64,000 nt of DNA, from contig SUXO01000005.1 of assembly GCA_015060885.1 (NCBI GenBank), positions 17,145 to 81,144 of the forward strand. Reading direction: 5' to 3'. Numbering within the stretch: position 1 is the stretch's first letter; every line of letters starts with the position of its first letter. This document shows positions 43,876 to 53,364 of the stretch, one piece after another. The translations under genes and the position numbers were made by a program. This DNA comes from Bacteroidales bacterium (GTDB lineage: Bacteria; Bacteroidota; Bacteroidia; Bacteroidales; Bacteroidaceae). Below the pieces are notes generated by a model. It ran no database searches. It saw only the letters and a program-made list of their open reading frames with translations, and had not been told where the DNA came from.

Positions 43876-45120
43876 TCATAAATTCTCTTTTGCAAGGAAA
43901 CTTCTTGTAAGCAGCCTCACCGGCAACCACACCGCCGTCAGTCCCACCACAAGCACTGTCAGGAATACAGTCGCAATGTCTGCAATCTCCACCTTTACGG
44001 GATAGCTGTTCACTATAAAACCGTCGGCAGCCTCGCCAAGTGTTAGCAGGCCGAACTCCTGTTGCAGCAGGCACACGATAATGCCTATCGCAATTCCGCC
44101 CACTGCTCCAATGGCCGATATTATGGAGCCTTCGAGAACGAAAATATCGGTTATCATCCTGTCGGTTGCTCCCAGCGAACGCAAAGTTTCCATATTTTGC
44201 CGTTTCTCTATTATCAGCATCGACAATGAACCAATTATGTTGAAGCAGGCAATGAGCAGAATGAATGAGAGGAATATGAAAGAGATGAACTTTTCAATTT
44301 TCATCACCTTGAAGATGTCCTTCTGCTGTTCGTAACGGTCCTCTATTGTAAACCCGTCACCAAGCACTGCGGCAATCTCCTTTTTGGCCTTGTCGGTACT
44401 GTACCCGTTTGCGAGTCTTATCTCTATGCTTGTGCCTTCGTTGTTGCCGCGCCCGAACAACTTTCTCGCAAACTCAACCGATGTAAGGATATATCCCTCG
44501 TCATACTTTGGCTGGTTTGTCATAAAACTCAACCCCGAAGATTGCAGGCTTCCTTTCTTGAAGTTTGCCGCCGGGTTCGAGAAGTTTGCCTTGCCGCCTC
44601 TTCGCGGTGCAAAGACTTCGAGCGGGTCCACGTGGTAAAGCCCGCTGTTAAGTACGCTCACAATGCCTATTCCCGGTACAGCATAGCTGTTGATGCTGTC
44701 TTTCAGGGCGAACTCTCCGTTGCCTACAAGGCTTTTGTCTATGTCGGTTAGGCGGGTAAAGCTCTCTTCAATCCCCTTAATGTTTGCCATAGCCTGCCTG
44801 CCGCGGTATTGCACCATAGCCTTGTCCTCAATGGCTATGCCGGCAACATCGACACAGGGAAGCCCTTTCAGCCGTGTAAATGTGCTATCCTCCATTGTAA
44901 AGGCTTTTCCTTTGGAGGCAGTAATCTTTATGTCGGGGTCGAACGCGGTGAACTGCCCTGCGACCATATCCTTAAAGCCGTTGAAGACCGAAAGGGTACA
45001 CACCATAGCCACGGTCGCAAGTGTTACACCGGCGATGGCTACTCCCGAAATTATGTTTATCACCTGGTGGCTTTTCTTCGAGAAGAGGTATCGTGTGGCT
45101 ATGTAGAACGGGAGGTTCAT
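43876..45120 (-). CDS. LolC/LolE-like ABC transporter permease
   Basis: 414 residues: one N-terminal membrane helix (about 21-47, with the HQVINIISGVAIAGVTLATVAMV run), a large periplasmic MacB-type domain (about 48-265) and three C-terminal helices in the FtsX domain (IEKFISFIFLSFILLIACFNIIGSLSM, FVLEGSIISAIGAVGGIAIGI). This is the lipoprotein-releasing (LolCDE) permease pattern. The ATPase is not next to it. It shares one base with rbfA upstream, so it is translated with it. MacB-like efflux is an alternative but less likely. Confidence 0.85.
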   Translation of the reverse strand: MNLPFYIATRYLFSKKSHQVINIISGVAIAGVTLATVAMVCTLSVFNGFKDMVAGQFTAFDPDIKITASKGKAFTMEDSTFTRLKGLPCVDVAGIAIEDKAMVQYRGRQAMANIKGIEESFTRLTDIDKSLVGNGEFALKDSINSYAVPGIGIVSVLNSGLYHVDPLEVFAPRRGGKANFSNPAANFKKGSLQSSGLSFMTNQPKYDEGYILTSVEFARKLFGRGNNEGTSIEIRLANGYSTDKAKKEIAAVLGDGFTIEDRYEQQKDIFKVMKIEKFISFIFLSFILLIACFNIIGSLSMLIIEKRQNMETLRSLGATDRMITDIFVLEGSIISAIGAVGGIAIGIIVCLLQQEFGLLTLGEAADGFIVNSYPVKVEIADIATVFLTVLVVGLTAVWLPVRLLTRSFLAKENL

Positions 45121-45458
45121 TATTTGTCTTTGAGCAACTCGTCTATGTGCTCAATGTAGTCGAGCGAGTCATCAATGTAGAAACGGACCTCCGGAATTAT
45201 TCTCAACTGGTGACGCACGCGGTTGCCCAGCTCAAAGCGTATGGCCTTGATATTCTCGTTGAGATGGTTTACCACTTCGTTCCCTTTCTCCGAGGGGAAC
45301 ACGCTCAAATAGGCTTTTGCAATGCCCAGGTCGGGGCTCACGCGCACCACGCTCACCGAAACCATTATGCCGCGTGTCTCTTTGGCGAGTTTCAGCAATA
45401 TGTCGCTCAACTCCTTTTGTATGAGGCGCGAAATCTTGTTCTGTCTTGTACTGTCCAT
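45120..45458 (-). CDS. rbfA: 30S ribosome-binding factor A
   Basis: 112 residues with the KH-like fold of RbfA: TRQNKISRLIQKELSDILLKLAKE at the start, VSVVRVSPDLGIAKAYLSVFPSE in the middle and RVRHQLRIIPEVRFYIDDSLDYIEHIDELL at the end, including the conserved PEVRFYIDDS. It helps 16S rRNA maturation in the small subunit. It lies 14 bp after the O-methyltransferase and overlaps the LolC-like gene by one base. Confidence 0.93.
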   Translation of the reverse strand: MDSTRQNKISRLIQKELSDILLKLAKETRGIMVSVSVVRVSPDLGIAKAYLSVFPSEKGNEVVNHLNENIKAIRFELGNRVRHQLRIIPEVRFYIDDSLDYIEHIDELLKDK

Positions 45459-45472
45459 AATATTCTTGTAAT

Positions 45473-46108
45473 CTACTTTTTTCTTATAATCGTGAGCCCG
45501 TCACGCAGGGGGAGTATCACCTTCTCCACACGCTCGTCGTTGCTCACAAGGTCGTTGAAAGCCCTCACTCCGTTGGTCTGCGCATCCTGTCGCTTCTCAT
45601 CTATTATCCAGCCGTCCCACAAGGTGTTGTCGGCAAGTATCCACCCGCCCTCGTTAAGGTGGGCGAGTGCCATTTCGTAATAGGCGGTGTATTCGCGTTT
45701 GTTGCCGTCAATGAAAATAAGGTCGAATTTCTCGTTCATTGTGGGCACAATTTCAAGGGCACTTCCAATGGTGAAAACAATCTTGTCGGCAACAGGCGAG
45801 CCCTCAATCCAACGTCGGGTAAAGTCCTCCAACTCATCGTCAATCTCAAAAGTGTACAGTTTCCCGCCCTCGTCGAGCCCTTCGGCCATACATATTGCCG
45901 AATAGCCTGTGTAGGTACCTATTTCAAGGATTCTCTTCGGGCGAATCATCTTCACCAGCAGTTTGAGCAAACGCCCCTGTACCTGCCCCGATGCCATATG
46001 CGGGTTCAGTATCTCCACATTCGTTGCACGGTAGAGTTTGTAAAGATACTCACCTTCGGGGCTGCTGTGTGTGGCAATGTAATCGTCAAGCCTGCTGTCG
46101 ATGCTCAT
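45473..46108 (-). CDS. class I SAM-dependent O-methyltransferase
   Basis: 211 residues from the ATG at 46108 (MSIDSRLDDYI); an earlier ATG at 46198 passes through the promoter box and was rejected. The SAM-binding GTYTGYSAICMAEGL, the acidic FEIDDELEDF and the metal-binding FIDGNKREYTAYYEMAL / ADNTLWDG motifs match the COMT/caffeoyl-CoA type O-methyltransferases. Substrate unknown, perhaps a catechol or tRNA base. First gene of the unit with rbfA and the LolC-like permease, a conserved order in this order of bacteria as I recall. Confidence 0.9.
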   Translation of the reverse strand: MSIDSRLDDYIATHSSPEGEYLYKLYRATNVEILNPHMASGQVQGRLLKLLVKMIRPKRILEIGTYTGYSAICMAEGLDEGGKLYTFEIDDELEDFTRRWIEGSPVADKIVFTIGSALEIVPTMNEKFDLIFIDGNKREYTAYYEMALAHLNEGGWILADNTLWDGWIIDEKRQDAQTNGVRAFNDLVSNDERVEKVILPLRDGLTIIRKK

Positions 46109-46141
46109 AGGTCTGTTGTCGGAAACTCTCTTAAATTGTTG

Positions 46142-46149
46142 CGAAGATA
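46142..46149 (-). promoter_or_regulatory. -7 box (TATCTTCG) for methyltransferase-rbfA unit
   Basis: Minus-strand TATCTTCG with TTTC about 20 bp upstream (46170-46173), 34 bp before the ATG at 46108. Confidence 0.45.
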
Positions 46150-46241
46150 CAATAATTATATGAATTTGAGAAATTATTGTTGCTTGTAGAGCTCTCAATA
46201 ATTTTTCTGCGAAAATTTATCGCAGTAACCCTGTTTATTCG

Positions 46242-46249
46242 TAAATTCG
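46242..46249 (+). promoter_or_regulatory. -7 box (TAAATTCG) for xerD
   Basis: Near match to TAnnTTTG. The transcription start would fall near 46254, after the first possible ATG (46251), so translation from 46269 is favoured. A 6-bp dyad, CTGCGA/TCGCAG (46207-46225), lies just upstream. Confidence 0.4.
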
Positions 46250-46268
46250 CGTGGAAACTTCGTCTGTT

Positions 46269-47219
46269 ATGTCAAAAAAGAGCGTGGGAAAAACAAATGA
46301 TGCGGGTGGTGAAAAGCGCAGCAATTCACCGCTTGTGCTCTATCGCGTCTATCTGCGGCTCGAAAAGTCCCTCTCGTCAAATACCATAGAGGCCTATATG
46401 AGTGATGTCGAGAAGTTTACGAAATTCCTCGAAGAACAGGGAAAGGATTTTGTTACGGCCGGTCTCGACGACTTCCGCTCCTTTATGGGTGCTCTCGACG
46501 ATGTGGGTATTACACCCCGCTCCCAGGCACGCATTCTCTCCTCCTTGCGCTCCTTTTACGGTTTTCTTCAACTCGACGGTTTTGTGGAGCAGAATGTGAC
46601 CGAGCTGTTGCAGTCGCCCAAAGTGGGTATGCGCCTGCCGTCGGTGCTCACATTGCAGGAAATAGACGACATAATAAACGCAATAGACCTCTCGAAAAAG
46701 GAGGGGCAGCGCAACCGTGCCATCATAGAGATACTTTACAGCTGCGGCCTGCGTGTCTCCGAGGTGTGCAATCTCAAACGTTCCGACCTCTACCTCACCG
46801 AAGGTTTCATACGTGTGACCGGCAAGGGCGACAAGCAACGCCTTGTACCCATCTCGCCGCGTGCCATAGCCGAGTTGGAAGCCTACGATGCCGACCGCAG
46901 CGCGATAGCGATAAAACCCGGCTACGAGGACTATGTGTTTGTAAGCGAGCGGCTCAAAAAGAGCCTGTCACGCATTATGGTGTTCCGTATGATAAAGGAG
47001 CTGGTTGCCGCGGTGGGTATAACGAAAAACGTGAGCCCCCACACCTTCCGCCACTCCTTTGCCACGCACCTGCTCGAAGGTGGTGCCAATTTAAGGATAA
47101 TACAGGCAATGTTGGGGCACGAAAGCATTTCGACAACGGAGATATACACACATATCGACTCCACACGTTTGCGCGAAGAGATTATAGAGCACCATCCCCG
47201 AAACAAGAAAAGAGTGTGA
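46269..47219 (+). CDS. xerD: site-specific tyrosine recombinase XerD
   Basis: 316 residues from the ATG at 46269; an in-frame ATG at 46251 is an alternative. N-terminal SAM-like core-binding domain (about 20-105; EKSLSSNTIEAYMSDV) and catalytic domain with Arg in LYSCGLRVSEVCNL, the HTFRHSFATHLLEGG box (His, Arg), LGHESISTTEIYTH with the second His and the nucleophilic Tyr. It resolves chromosome dimers at dif with XerC. The adjacent O-methyltransferase and the plain housekeeping setting argue against a mobile integrase. XerC cannot be excluded by eye. Confidence 0.88.
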   Translation: MSKKSVGKTNDAGGEKRSNSPLVLYRVYLRLEKSLSSNTIEAYMSDVEKFTKFLEEQGKDFVTAGLDDFRSFMGALDDVGITPRSQARILSSLRSFYGFLQLDGFVEQNVTELLQSPKVGMRLPSVLTLQEIDDIINAIDLSKKEGQRNRAIIEILYSCGLRVSEVCNLKRSDLYLTEGFIRVTGKGDKQRLVPISPRAIAELEAYDADRSAIAIKPGYEDYVFVSERLKKSLSRIMVFRMIKELVAAVGITKNVSPHTFRHSFATHLLEGGANLRIIQAMLGHESISTTEIYTHIDSTRLREEIIEHHPRNKKRV

Positions 47220-47256
47220 ATTTTTTTAAAAAAGTGTGTTCTGCCGCGAAATCCTG

Positions 47257-47287
47257 TTTGTAAAGTGAATTATTAAAGTTATCTTCG
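47257..47287 (+). promoter_or_regulatory. full Bacteroidota promoter (TTTG-N19-TATCTTCG)
   Basis: TTTG at 47257-47260 and TATCTTCG at 47280-47287, with 19 bp between, match both boxes of the primary sigma promoter with one mismatch. Expected leader of about 48 nt before the ATG at 47340. Confidence 0.65.
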
Positions 47288-47339
47288 CGTAATTTTATAG
47301 CGAAAAGCCGAATAATAGAGTAATAAATAGAATAAAACA

Positions 47340-49037
47340 ATGAAAAAGACATCACTTCTGCTATCTCTTATGATAGCTCTTTTCTGCTCGTGCAGTTCAA
47401 AAATGGGAGAGCTTCCCGCAGACTATTTTACCGTGACACCCCAGGTAATGGAGGTTGTCGGCAGTGAAATCCCCGTTACCATCGACGGCAAGTTCCCTGC
47501 AAAGTTCTTCAACAAGAAATCGGTTCTCACAATTACCCCCGTGCTCAAATACGAAGGCGGTTCGGCAACAGCCGAGTCGGTAGTGTTCCAGGGCGAGAAG
47601 GTTCGTGGCAACAACCGCACAATCCTTTACGACAAAGGCGGCTCCTTCACAATGAAGATGTCGTTCGACTATATACCCGCAATGGAGAAATCGTCACTCT
47701 ATCTCAACTTCACCGTGAAGAAGGGCGACAAGACATACAACCTCCCCGAAGTAAAGATTGCCGACGGCTGTATTGCCACATCGCAGCTCTATCGCTCAAC
47801 AGCAAAGACCGCCAAAATAGCAATCGGCGAGGATGTGTTCCAGCGTGTAATCAAGCAGGCGAAGGAGGCCAACATAATGTTCCTAATACAGCAGACCAAC
47901 CTGCGTGCCGCCGAGCTTAAAAGCGACGATGTGAACGCCCTCAAAGCCGCTATGCGCGACATTGCAGCCGATGCCGAAAACAAGGTTGTCGACAATATCG
48001 AGGTTGCGGCATATGCCTCTCCCGACGGTGGAATGTCACTCAACACCGACATTGCAACAGGCCGCGAGACAAGCGCGTCGAAATTCGTGAAGGGCGAAAT
48101 GGACAAGGCCAAGCTCGAAGGCTACCTCGATACCGACTACACCGCCGAGGACTGGGACGGTTTCAAAGAACTCGTTTCAAAGTCGGAACTGCCCGACAAG
48201 GAGCTCATTCTCCGCGTTCTCTCAATGTACAACGACCCCGAAGAGCGTGAGCAGCAGATAAAGAACATCTCATCGGTTTACAAGGACCTTGCCGACGAAA
48301 TTCTGCCCCAGTTGCGCCGTGCACGCATCACACTCAACTACCAGCTTATCGGCCGTTCCGACGACGAGATTATGGAGCAGTTCGCAACCGACCCCAAAGC
48401 TCTTTCACTCGAAGAGATTCTCTATGCGGCAGTTCTCACCGACGACACCGCCGAGAAACAGAAGATATATTCGACAGCCACAATGATATATCCCGGTGAC
48501 TATCGCGCATACAACAATCTTGGTGTGCTTGCCTACAATGCCGGCGATTATGCAGCTGCAAAAGAACGTTTTGCACAGGCCGCGAAGATAGACAAGAATG
48601 CCCCCGAAGTGAATGTGAACCTCGGTTACCTGGAACTTTTGGAGGGTAATGTGGCTGCTGCCGAGTCATATATGGCCATCGGTTCAAGCGCAAAAGCCGG
48701 CGACGAGGCACTCGGCAACCTCAACATAGCCAAAGGCCTCTATGGCCGTGCCGCCTATCTCTTGGAGAAAGAGCCTTCGAACAGCACCGCTCTTGCACAG
48801 CTGCTCGACAACGATTACAGCACAGCCAAAAAGACTATCGCCGCAATTAAGAACCCCGATGCAACCACACACTACATCAAAGCGGTTCTCGGCGCACGCA
48901 CAGGCAATGCCGCACTCATTTACGATGGTCTTAAAAGCGCAGTGAAGCTCGACCCTTCAATGGCCAAAAAGGCTCTTGGCGACCTTGAATTTGCCAAATA
49001 CGTGAACGACGAGGCTTTCAAATCGATACTTAAATAG
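47340..49037 (+). CDS. TPR-containing lipoprotein with OmpA-like segment
   Basis: 565 residues. Lipoprotein signal (IALFCSCSSK, Cys18). The N-terminal part (about 25-160) is beta-rich; AAYASPDGGMSLNTDIATGRE (about 225-245) resembles the OmpA-like peptidoglycan-binding core (ASPDG...N..L...R). A helical region and TPR units follow (about 385-470; YRAYNNLGVLAYNAGDYAAAKERFAQAAKI, NVNLGYLELLEGNVAAAESYM). OmpA-like plus TPR recalls type IX PorE, but the WD40 part of that protein is missing, so this remains a guess. Probably an envelope scaffold. It has its own promoter, and its stop shares one base with dprA. Confidence 0.7.
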   Translation: MKKTSLLLSLMIALFCSCSSKMGELPADYFTVTPQVMEVVGSEIPVTIDGKFPAKFFNKKSVLTITPVLKYEGGSATAESVVFQGEKVRGNNRTILYDKGGSFTMKMSFDYIPAMEKSSLYLNFTVKKGDKTYNLPEVKIADGCIATSQLYRSTAKTAKIAIGEDVFQRVIKQAKEANIMFLIQQTNLRAAELKSDDVNALKAAMRDIAADAENKVVDNIEVAAYASPDGGMSLNTDIATGRETSASKFVKGEMDKAKLEGYLDTDYTAEDWDGFKELVSKSELPDKELILRVLSMYNDPEEREQQIKNISSVYKDLADEILPQLRRARITLNYQLIGRSDDEIMEQFATDPKALSLEEILYAAVLTDDTAEKQKIYSTATMIYPGDYRAYNNLGVLAYNAGDYAAAKERFAQAAKIDKNAPEVNVNLGYLELLEGNVAAAESYMAIGSSAKAGDEALGNLNIAKGLYGRAAYLLEKEPSNSTALAQLLDNDYSTAKKTIAAIKNPDATTHYIKAVLGARTGNAALIYDGLKSAVKLDPSMAKKALGDLEFAKYVNDEAFKSILK

Positions 49038-50164
49038 TGGGTTACAGAGCCGACATAAATGAGCAGGTTGCCATACTTGCGCTCTCACGGGTGCAGGTAC
49101 AGCAACCTGCTCTTCTTCGCCAGATGATGGACATTGCGGGCAGCGCAAAGGAAATCTTCGACAATCTCGACTACATAAACGATATACTTCCGGGTATATC
49201 CCCCACGCTCGTGACAGCATTGCGCGATAAAAGCATAGTGGAACGAGCCGAGCGCGAAATGGAGTTCGTGGAGGCGAACGGCATAAAACTCACCTGCCTT
49301 AACGACAGTGACTACCCGGCACGTCTTTTCGAGTGCAGCGATGCTCCCATTGCCCTTTACTCGCTGGGCGATATACCCTTCAACGCACCGCATATAGTGT
49401 CGATAGTGGGTACCCGCCACGCCACGGCATACGGCAAGGATATGTGTGCCTCGTTCGTGCACGACCTGGCCCGCCTGTTGCCCGGAACATTGGTGGTGAG
49501 CGGCCTTGCCTACGGGATAGATATCTGTGCCCATCGTGCAGCAGTTGAAGCCGGCCTTCCCACAGTGGGCGTGCTTGCCCACGGGCTCGACAGGCTCTAT
49601 CCCCAGATGCACCGTCCCGTGGCAAAAAAGATGATAGAGCAGGGCGGTGGGCTTCTCACTGAATTCATGAGCGAGAGCAACCCTCTCCCACAGTTCTTTG
49701 TGCAGCGCAACAGAATTGTCGCCGGTATGGCCGATGCGACAGTCGTAGTGGAGTCGGCCTCTTCGGGCGGCTCGCTCATAACAGCCTCCATTGCGCAGAG
49801 TTATTCGCGCGACTGCTTTGCCTTTCCCGGCCGTGTCAACGACCAGTACTCCTGCGGCTGCAACGAACTTGTGGCACGCAACCGCGCCGCCCTCATAACA
49901 TCGGCCCACGACTTTGTCGAGGCAATGAACTGGGGAAGCGGAGCCACCGCAAAGCCCCGCCAGGCCGAACTGTTCCCTGAACTTACCCCCGAAGAGAGTG
50001 TTATAGTGAACCTGCTCAAATCCTCTTCCGATGGCTTGCAGATAAACCAGCTTGTGGTAAAAACCGATATGCCCATAACAACTCTTATGCCTCTCTTGTT
50101 TGATATGGAGATGAAAGGGCTTGTGAAAGCCGTTGCCGGCGGTTGTTACCGCACGCTTGTGTGA
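49037..50164 (+). CDS. dprA: DNA-processing protein DprA
   Basis: 375 residues from a GTG start that overlaps the TAG stop of the lipoprotein gene by one base; no ATG is available close by, and the N-terminal helices (INEQVAILALSRVQ) are needed for the family. The Rossmann core has VSIVGTRHATAYGKD, LVVSGLAYGIDICAHRAA and AVVVESASSGGSLITA-like elements, with NELVARNRAAL further on, and a winged-helix-like C-terminus (LLKSSSDGLQINQLVVKT). DprA loads RecA on incoming single-stranded DNA in natural transformation. Confidence 0.93.
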   Translation: MGYRADINEQVAILALSRVQVQQPALLRQMMDIAGSAKEIFDNLDYINDILPGISPTLVTALRDKSIVERAEREMEFVEANGIKLTCLNDSDYPARLFECSDAPIALYSLGDIPFNAPHIVSIVGTRHATAYGKDMCASFVHDLARLLPGTLVVSGLAYGIDICAHRAAVEAGLPTVGVLAHGLDRLYPQMHRPVAKKMIEQGGGLLTEFMSESNPLPQFFVQRNRIVAGMADATVVVESASSGGSLITASIAQSYSRDCFAFPGRVNDQYSCGCNELVARNRAALITSAHDFVEAMNWGSGATAKPRQAELFPELTPEESVIVNLLKSSSDGLQINQLVVKTDMPITTLMPLLFDMEMKGLVKAVAGGCYRTLV

Positions 50165-50238
50165 TAAAACTGCGGCAGCTTTCGTGTATTGTATAAAAAT
50201 TAGTATATTAGCAAAAGATTTTTGAACAACATCAGTCG

Positions 50239-51501
50239 ATGAAAGAATTTGTAATATCAACCACCAAAAAGGAGACCGCCATTCTTGTGGGCCTTATAAC
50301 ATCCACACAGAACGAGCGCAAGACCAACGAGTACCTCGACGAGCTTGAATTCCTTGCCCAGACAGCCGGTGCCGAGGTGGTGAAACGTTTCACGCAACGC
50401 ATCGACCACCCCCACTCTGTGACCTATGTGGGCAGTGGCAAGCTTGTGGAGATTGCCGAATATGTCGAAACCCGCAAGGATACCGACGACGAGATTGGTA
50501 TGGTTATTTTCGACGACGAGCTGTCGGCAAAGCAGTTGCGTAACATTGAAAAGGAACTTAAAATAAAGATACTCGACCGCACCTCGCTCATACTCGATAT
50601 TTTTGCGATGCGTGCGCAGACAGCCCACGCAAAGGTTCAGGTGGAACTTGCGCAATACAAATATATGCTTCCCCGCCTGCAACGCCTGTGGACCCACCTC
50701 GAACGCCAGGGTGGCGGTTCGGGCAGCGGCAAGGGCGGCAGTGTGGGCCTTCGCGGTCCCGGTGAGACGCAGCTCGAAATGGACCGCCGTATAATTCTTG
50801 GGCGTATGTCGTTGCTCAAAGAGCAGCTTGCCCAGATAGACCGCCAGAAGTCGATACAGCGCAAGAACCGCGGCCGCCTTATCCGTGTAGCCCTTGTGGG
50901 TTACACCAACGTGGGCAAATCGACTCTGATGAACCTCCTTGCCAAGAGCGAGGTGTTTGCCGAAAACAAGCTCTTTGCCACGCTCGACACCACGGTGCGC
51001 AAGGTTATAATAGAGAACCTCCCGTTCCTCCTTTCCGACACGGTAGGTTTCATACGCAAGCTCCCCACCGACCTTGTGGAGTCGTTCAAGTCAACTCTCG
51101 ACGAGGTGCGTGAAGCCGACCTGCTGCTGCACGTTGTCGACATCTCACACCCCGAATTTGAGGACCAGATAGCAGTGGTCAACAAGACCCTTGCCGACCT
51201 CAACTGCGGCGACAAACCCATAATGGTTGTTTTCAACAAGATAGATGCCTTTACATACGTCGAAAAGGAACCCGATGACCTCACACCCAAGACACGCGAG
51301 AACATAAGCCTCGACGAGTTGAAGGCCTCGTGGCTGGCAAAACTTGCCGACAACTGCATCTTCATCTCGGCACGTGAGCGCAGCAATATCGACGACCTTA
51401 AAGAGATAATATACAAACGAGTGTGCGAGCTGCACGTTCAAAAATACCCATATAACGACTTCCTCTACCAAACATACGATGAGGAGCAGTGGAAAGAGTA
51501 A
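50239..51501 (+). CDS. hflX: ribosome-associated GTPase HflX
   Basis: 420 residues. N-terminal HflX domain (about 1-185; EYLDELEFLAQTAGAEVV, DRTSLILDIFAMRAQT), linker with the GPGETQLEMDRR signature, then the G domain: VALVGYTNVGKSTLMNLL (P-loop), SDTVGFIRKLP (switch II), VVFNKIDAF. It splits or rescues stalled ribosomes. A TTCG-N19-TATATTAG promoter-like pair is at 50181-50211, so it is probably transcribed on its own. Confidence 0.96.
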   Translation: MKEFVISTTKKETAILVGLITSTQNERKTNEYLDELEFLAQTAGAEVVKRFTQRIDHPHSVTYVGSGKLVEIAEYVETRKDTDDEIGMVIFDDELSAKQLRNIEKELKIKILDRTSLILDIFAMRAQTAHAKVQVELAQYKYMLPRLQRLWTHLERQGGGSGSGKGGSVGLRGPGETQLEMDRRIILGRMSLLKEQLAQIDRQKSIQRKNRGRLIRVALVGYTNVGKSTLMNLLAKSEVFAENKLFATLDTTVRKVIIENLPFLLSDTVGFIRKLPTDLVESFKSTLDEVREADLLLHVVDISHPEFEDQIAVVNKTLADLNCGDKPIMVVFNKIDAFTYVEKEPDDLTPKTRENISLDELKASWLAKLADNCIFISARERSNIDDLKEIIYKRVCELHVQKYPYNDFLYQTYDEEQWKE

Positions 51502-51535
51502 AAAATAATTTGTTAAACATAAAAATATAAAAACT

Positions 51536-53179
51536 ATGGCAGCAATTCCCGAATTCAAGTATGCCCATATGTTCCAGCAGGGCAAGGACACCACAGAGTA
51601 CTATCTGCTCTCGAAAGAGGGCGTTTCGGTTGGTGAGTTCGAAGGCAAACCCATGTTGAAGGTCACCCCCGAAGCATTGACACTTATGTCGCGCACCGCA
51701 TTCCGCGACGTGTCATTTATGTTGCGCCGTTCGCACAACGAGCAGGTTGCAAAAATCCTTACCGACCCCGAAGCAAGCGAGAACGACAAATACGTTGCTC
51801 TCACCTTCCTGCGCAATGCCGAGGTTGCCTGCAAAGGACAGCTTCCCCTGTGCCAGGATACAGGAACCGCAATAATTCACGGCGAGAAAGGGCAGCAGGT
51901 GTGGACCGGTTTCTGCGACGAAGAGGCTCTTGCGCGCGGTGTCTATGACACATACACACAGGAGAACCTGCGTTACAGCCAGAACGCCCCCCTCAATATG
52001 TACGACGAGGTGAACACCCGTTGCAACCTTCCCGCGCAAATCGACCTCGAAGCAACCGAGGGAATGGAATATCGCTTCCTTATGGTTACAAAGGGTGGCG
52101 GCTCGGCCAACAAAACCTATCTCTACCAGGAAACAAAGGCACTCTTGAACCCCGCAACCCTTGTTCCCTTCCTTGTCGACAAGATGAAGAGCTTGGGTAC
52201 GGCAGCCTGTCCTCCCTATCACATAGCATTTGTAATAGGCGGTACATCGGCCGAAAAGAACCTTCTCACCGTTAAGTTGGCATCGACACACTTCTACGAC
52301 AACCTCCCCACCACAGGCGACGAAACAGGCCGCGCATTCCGCGACATCGAACTCGAAAAGCAGTTGCTCGACGAGGCTCACCGCATAGGCTTGGGAGCAC
52401 AGTTCGGCGGCAAATACCTTGCCCACGATATCCGTGTGGTACGTTTGCCCCGTCACGGCGCAAGCTGCCCCGTTGGTATGGGCGTGAGCTGTTCGGCCGA
52501 CCGCAATATAAAAGCAAAAATAAACAAAGACGGTATATGGATTGAGAAACTCGATGACCAGCCCGCAACCCTCATTCCCGAAGAGCTTCGCAACGCAGGC
52601 GAGGGCGACATTGTACGTGTCGACCTTAACCGCCCGATGAAAGAGGTGTGCGCACAGCTGTCACAGTATCCCATTGCAACCCGCCTCTCGCTCAACGGTA
52701 CCATTATCGTGGGCCGCGACATAGCACACGCAAAGCTCAAAGAGCGCATCGACCGTGGCGAGGGATTGCCCCAGTACATAAAGGACCACCCCATCTACTA
52801 TGCAGGCCCTGCCAAGACTCCTGCCGGTATGCCTTGCGGCTCAATGGGCCCCACCACAGCAGGCCGTATGGACTCTTATGTCGACCTCTTCCAGGAGAAT
52901 GGCGGCTCAATGATTATGCTTGCAAAGGGTAACCGTTCGCAACAGGTGACCGATGCCTGCAAAAAACACGGCGGTTTCTATCTCGGCTCTATCGGTGGCC
53001 CTGCCGCAATCCTCGCGCAGAACAACATCAAGAGCATCGAGTGTGTTGAATACCCCGAACTTGGTATGGAGGCAATATGGAAAATAGAGGTTGAGGACTT
53101 CCCCGCGTTCATCCTGGTCGATGACAAGGGCAACGACTTCTTCAAGCAGATAAAGCCCCGTTGTGCAGGTTGCAAGTAA
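51536..53179 (+). CDS. fum: class I (iron-sulfur) fumarate hydratase, single chain
   Basis: 547 residues with fused alpha and beta parts. The N-terminal region has the [4Fe-4S] ligand CQDTGT (near residue 104), and [29 protein letters not shown] and the C-terminal segment with [15 protein letters not shown] are typical of the FumA/FumB type. Oxygen-sensitive, it converts malate and fumarate in the reductive succinate pathway of anaerobes; argH also makes fumarate. It ends CAGCK, a Cys pair at the C-terminus. Next to rubrerythrin, which fits protection of this labile enzyme from peroxide, by inference. Confidence 0.95.
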   Translation: MAAIPEFKYAHMFQQGKDTTEYYLLSKEGVSVGEFEGKPMLKVTPEALTLMSRTAFRDVSFMLRRSHNEQVAKILTDPEASENDKYVALTFLRNAEVACKGQLPLCQDTGTAIIHGEKGQQVWTGFCDEEALARGVYDTYTQENLRYSQNAPLNMYDEVNTRCNLPAQIDLEATEGMEYRFLMVTKGGGSANKTYLYQETKALLNPATLVPFLVDKMKSLGTAACPPYHIAFVIGGTSAEKNLLTVKLASTHFYDNLPTTGDETGRAFRDIELEKQLLDEAHRIGLGAQFGGKYLAHDIRVVRLPRHGASCPVGMGVSCSADRNIKAKINKDGIWIEKLDDQPATLIPEELRNAGEGDIVRVDLNRPMKEVCAQLSQYPIATRLSLNGTIIVGRDIAHAKLKERIDRGEGLPQYIKDHPIYYAGPAKTPAGMPCGSMGPTTAGRMDSYVDLFQENGGSMIMLAKGNRSQQVTDACKKHGGFYLGSIGGPAAILAQNNIKSIECVEYPELGMEAIWKIEVEDFPAFILVDDKGNDFFKQIKPRCAGCK

Positions 53180-53325
53180 GCCTGAACAAAACACTGCCCG
53201 CCATTGTTTAAGAGGTTATCCGGAACATCCCTTTCAGGGTGTGACAGGTTTTATAAGAAAATCGACAACTTCTGAAATTTTGAAAAAAATATGGCAGGCG
53301 TGTATTGCCAATTGAAAAAAAGTGC

Positions 53326-53333
53326 GATATTTG
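53326..53333 (+). promoter_or_regulatory. -7-like box (GATATTTG) upstream of rubrerythrin
   Basis: One base from TAnnTTTG with ATTG at 53304-53307 about 18 bp upstream; 32 bp before the ATG at 53365. Confidence 0.4.
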
Positions 53334-53364
53334 TAATGGATAAACAATTTAAAAAATAACTATT

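Noticed and set aside
46109..46198. Longer N-terminus for the O-methyltransferase from ATG 46198
   Set aside because: The extension crosses a -7 promoter box and does not look like the family; the start at 46108 gives the normal length.
46269..47219. Integrase of a mobile element
   Set aside because: Flanked by housekeeping genes, no attachment-site repeats or cargo genes seen, and typical XerC/D length and motifs.
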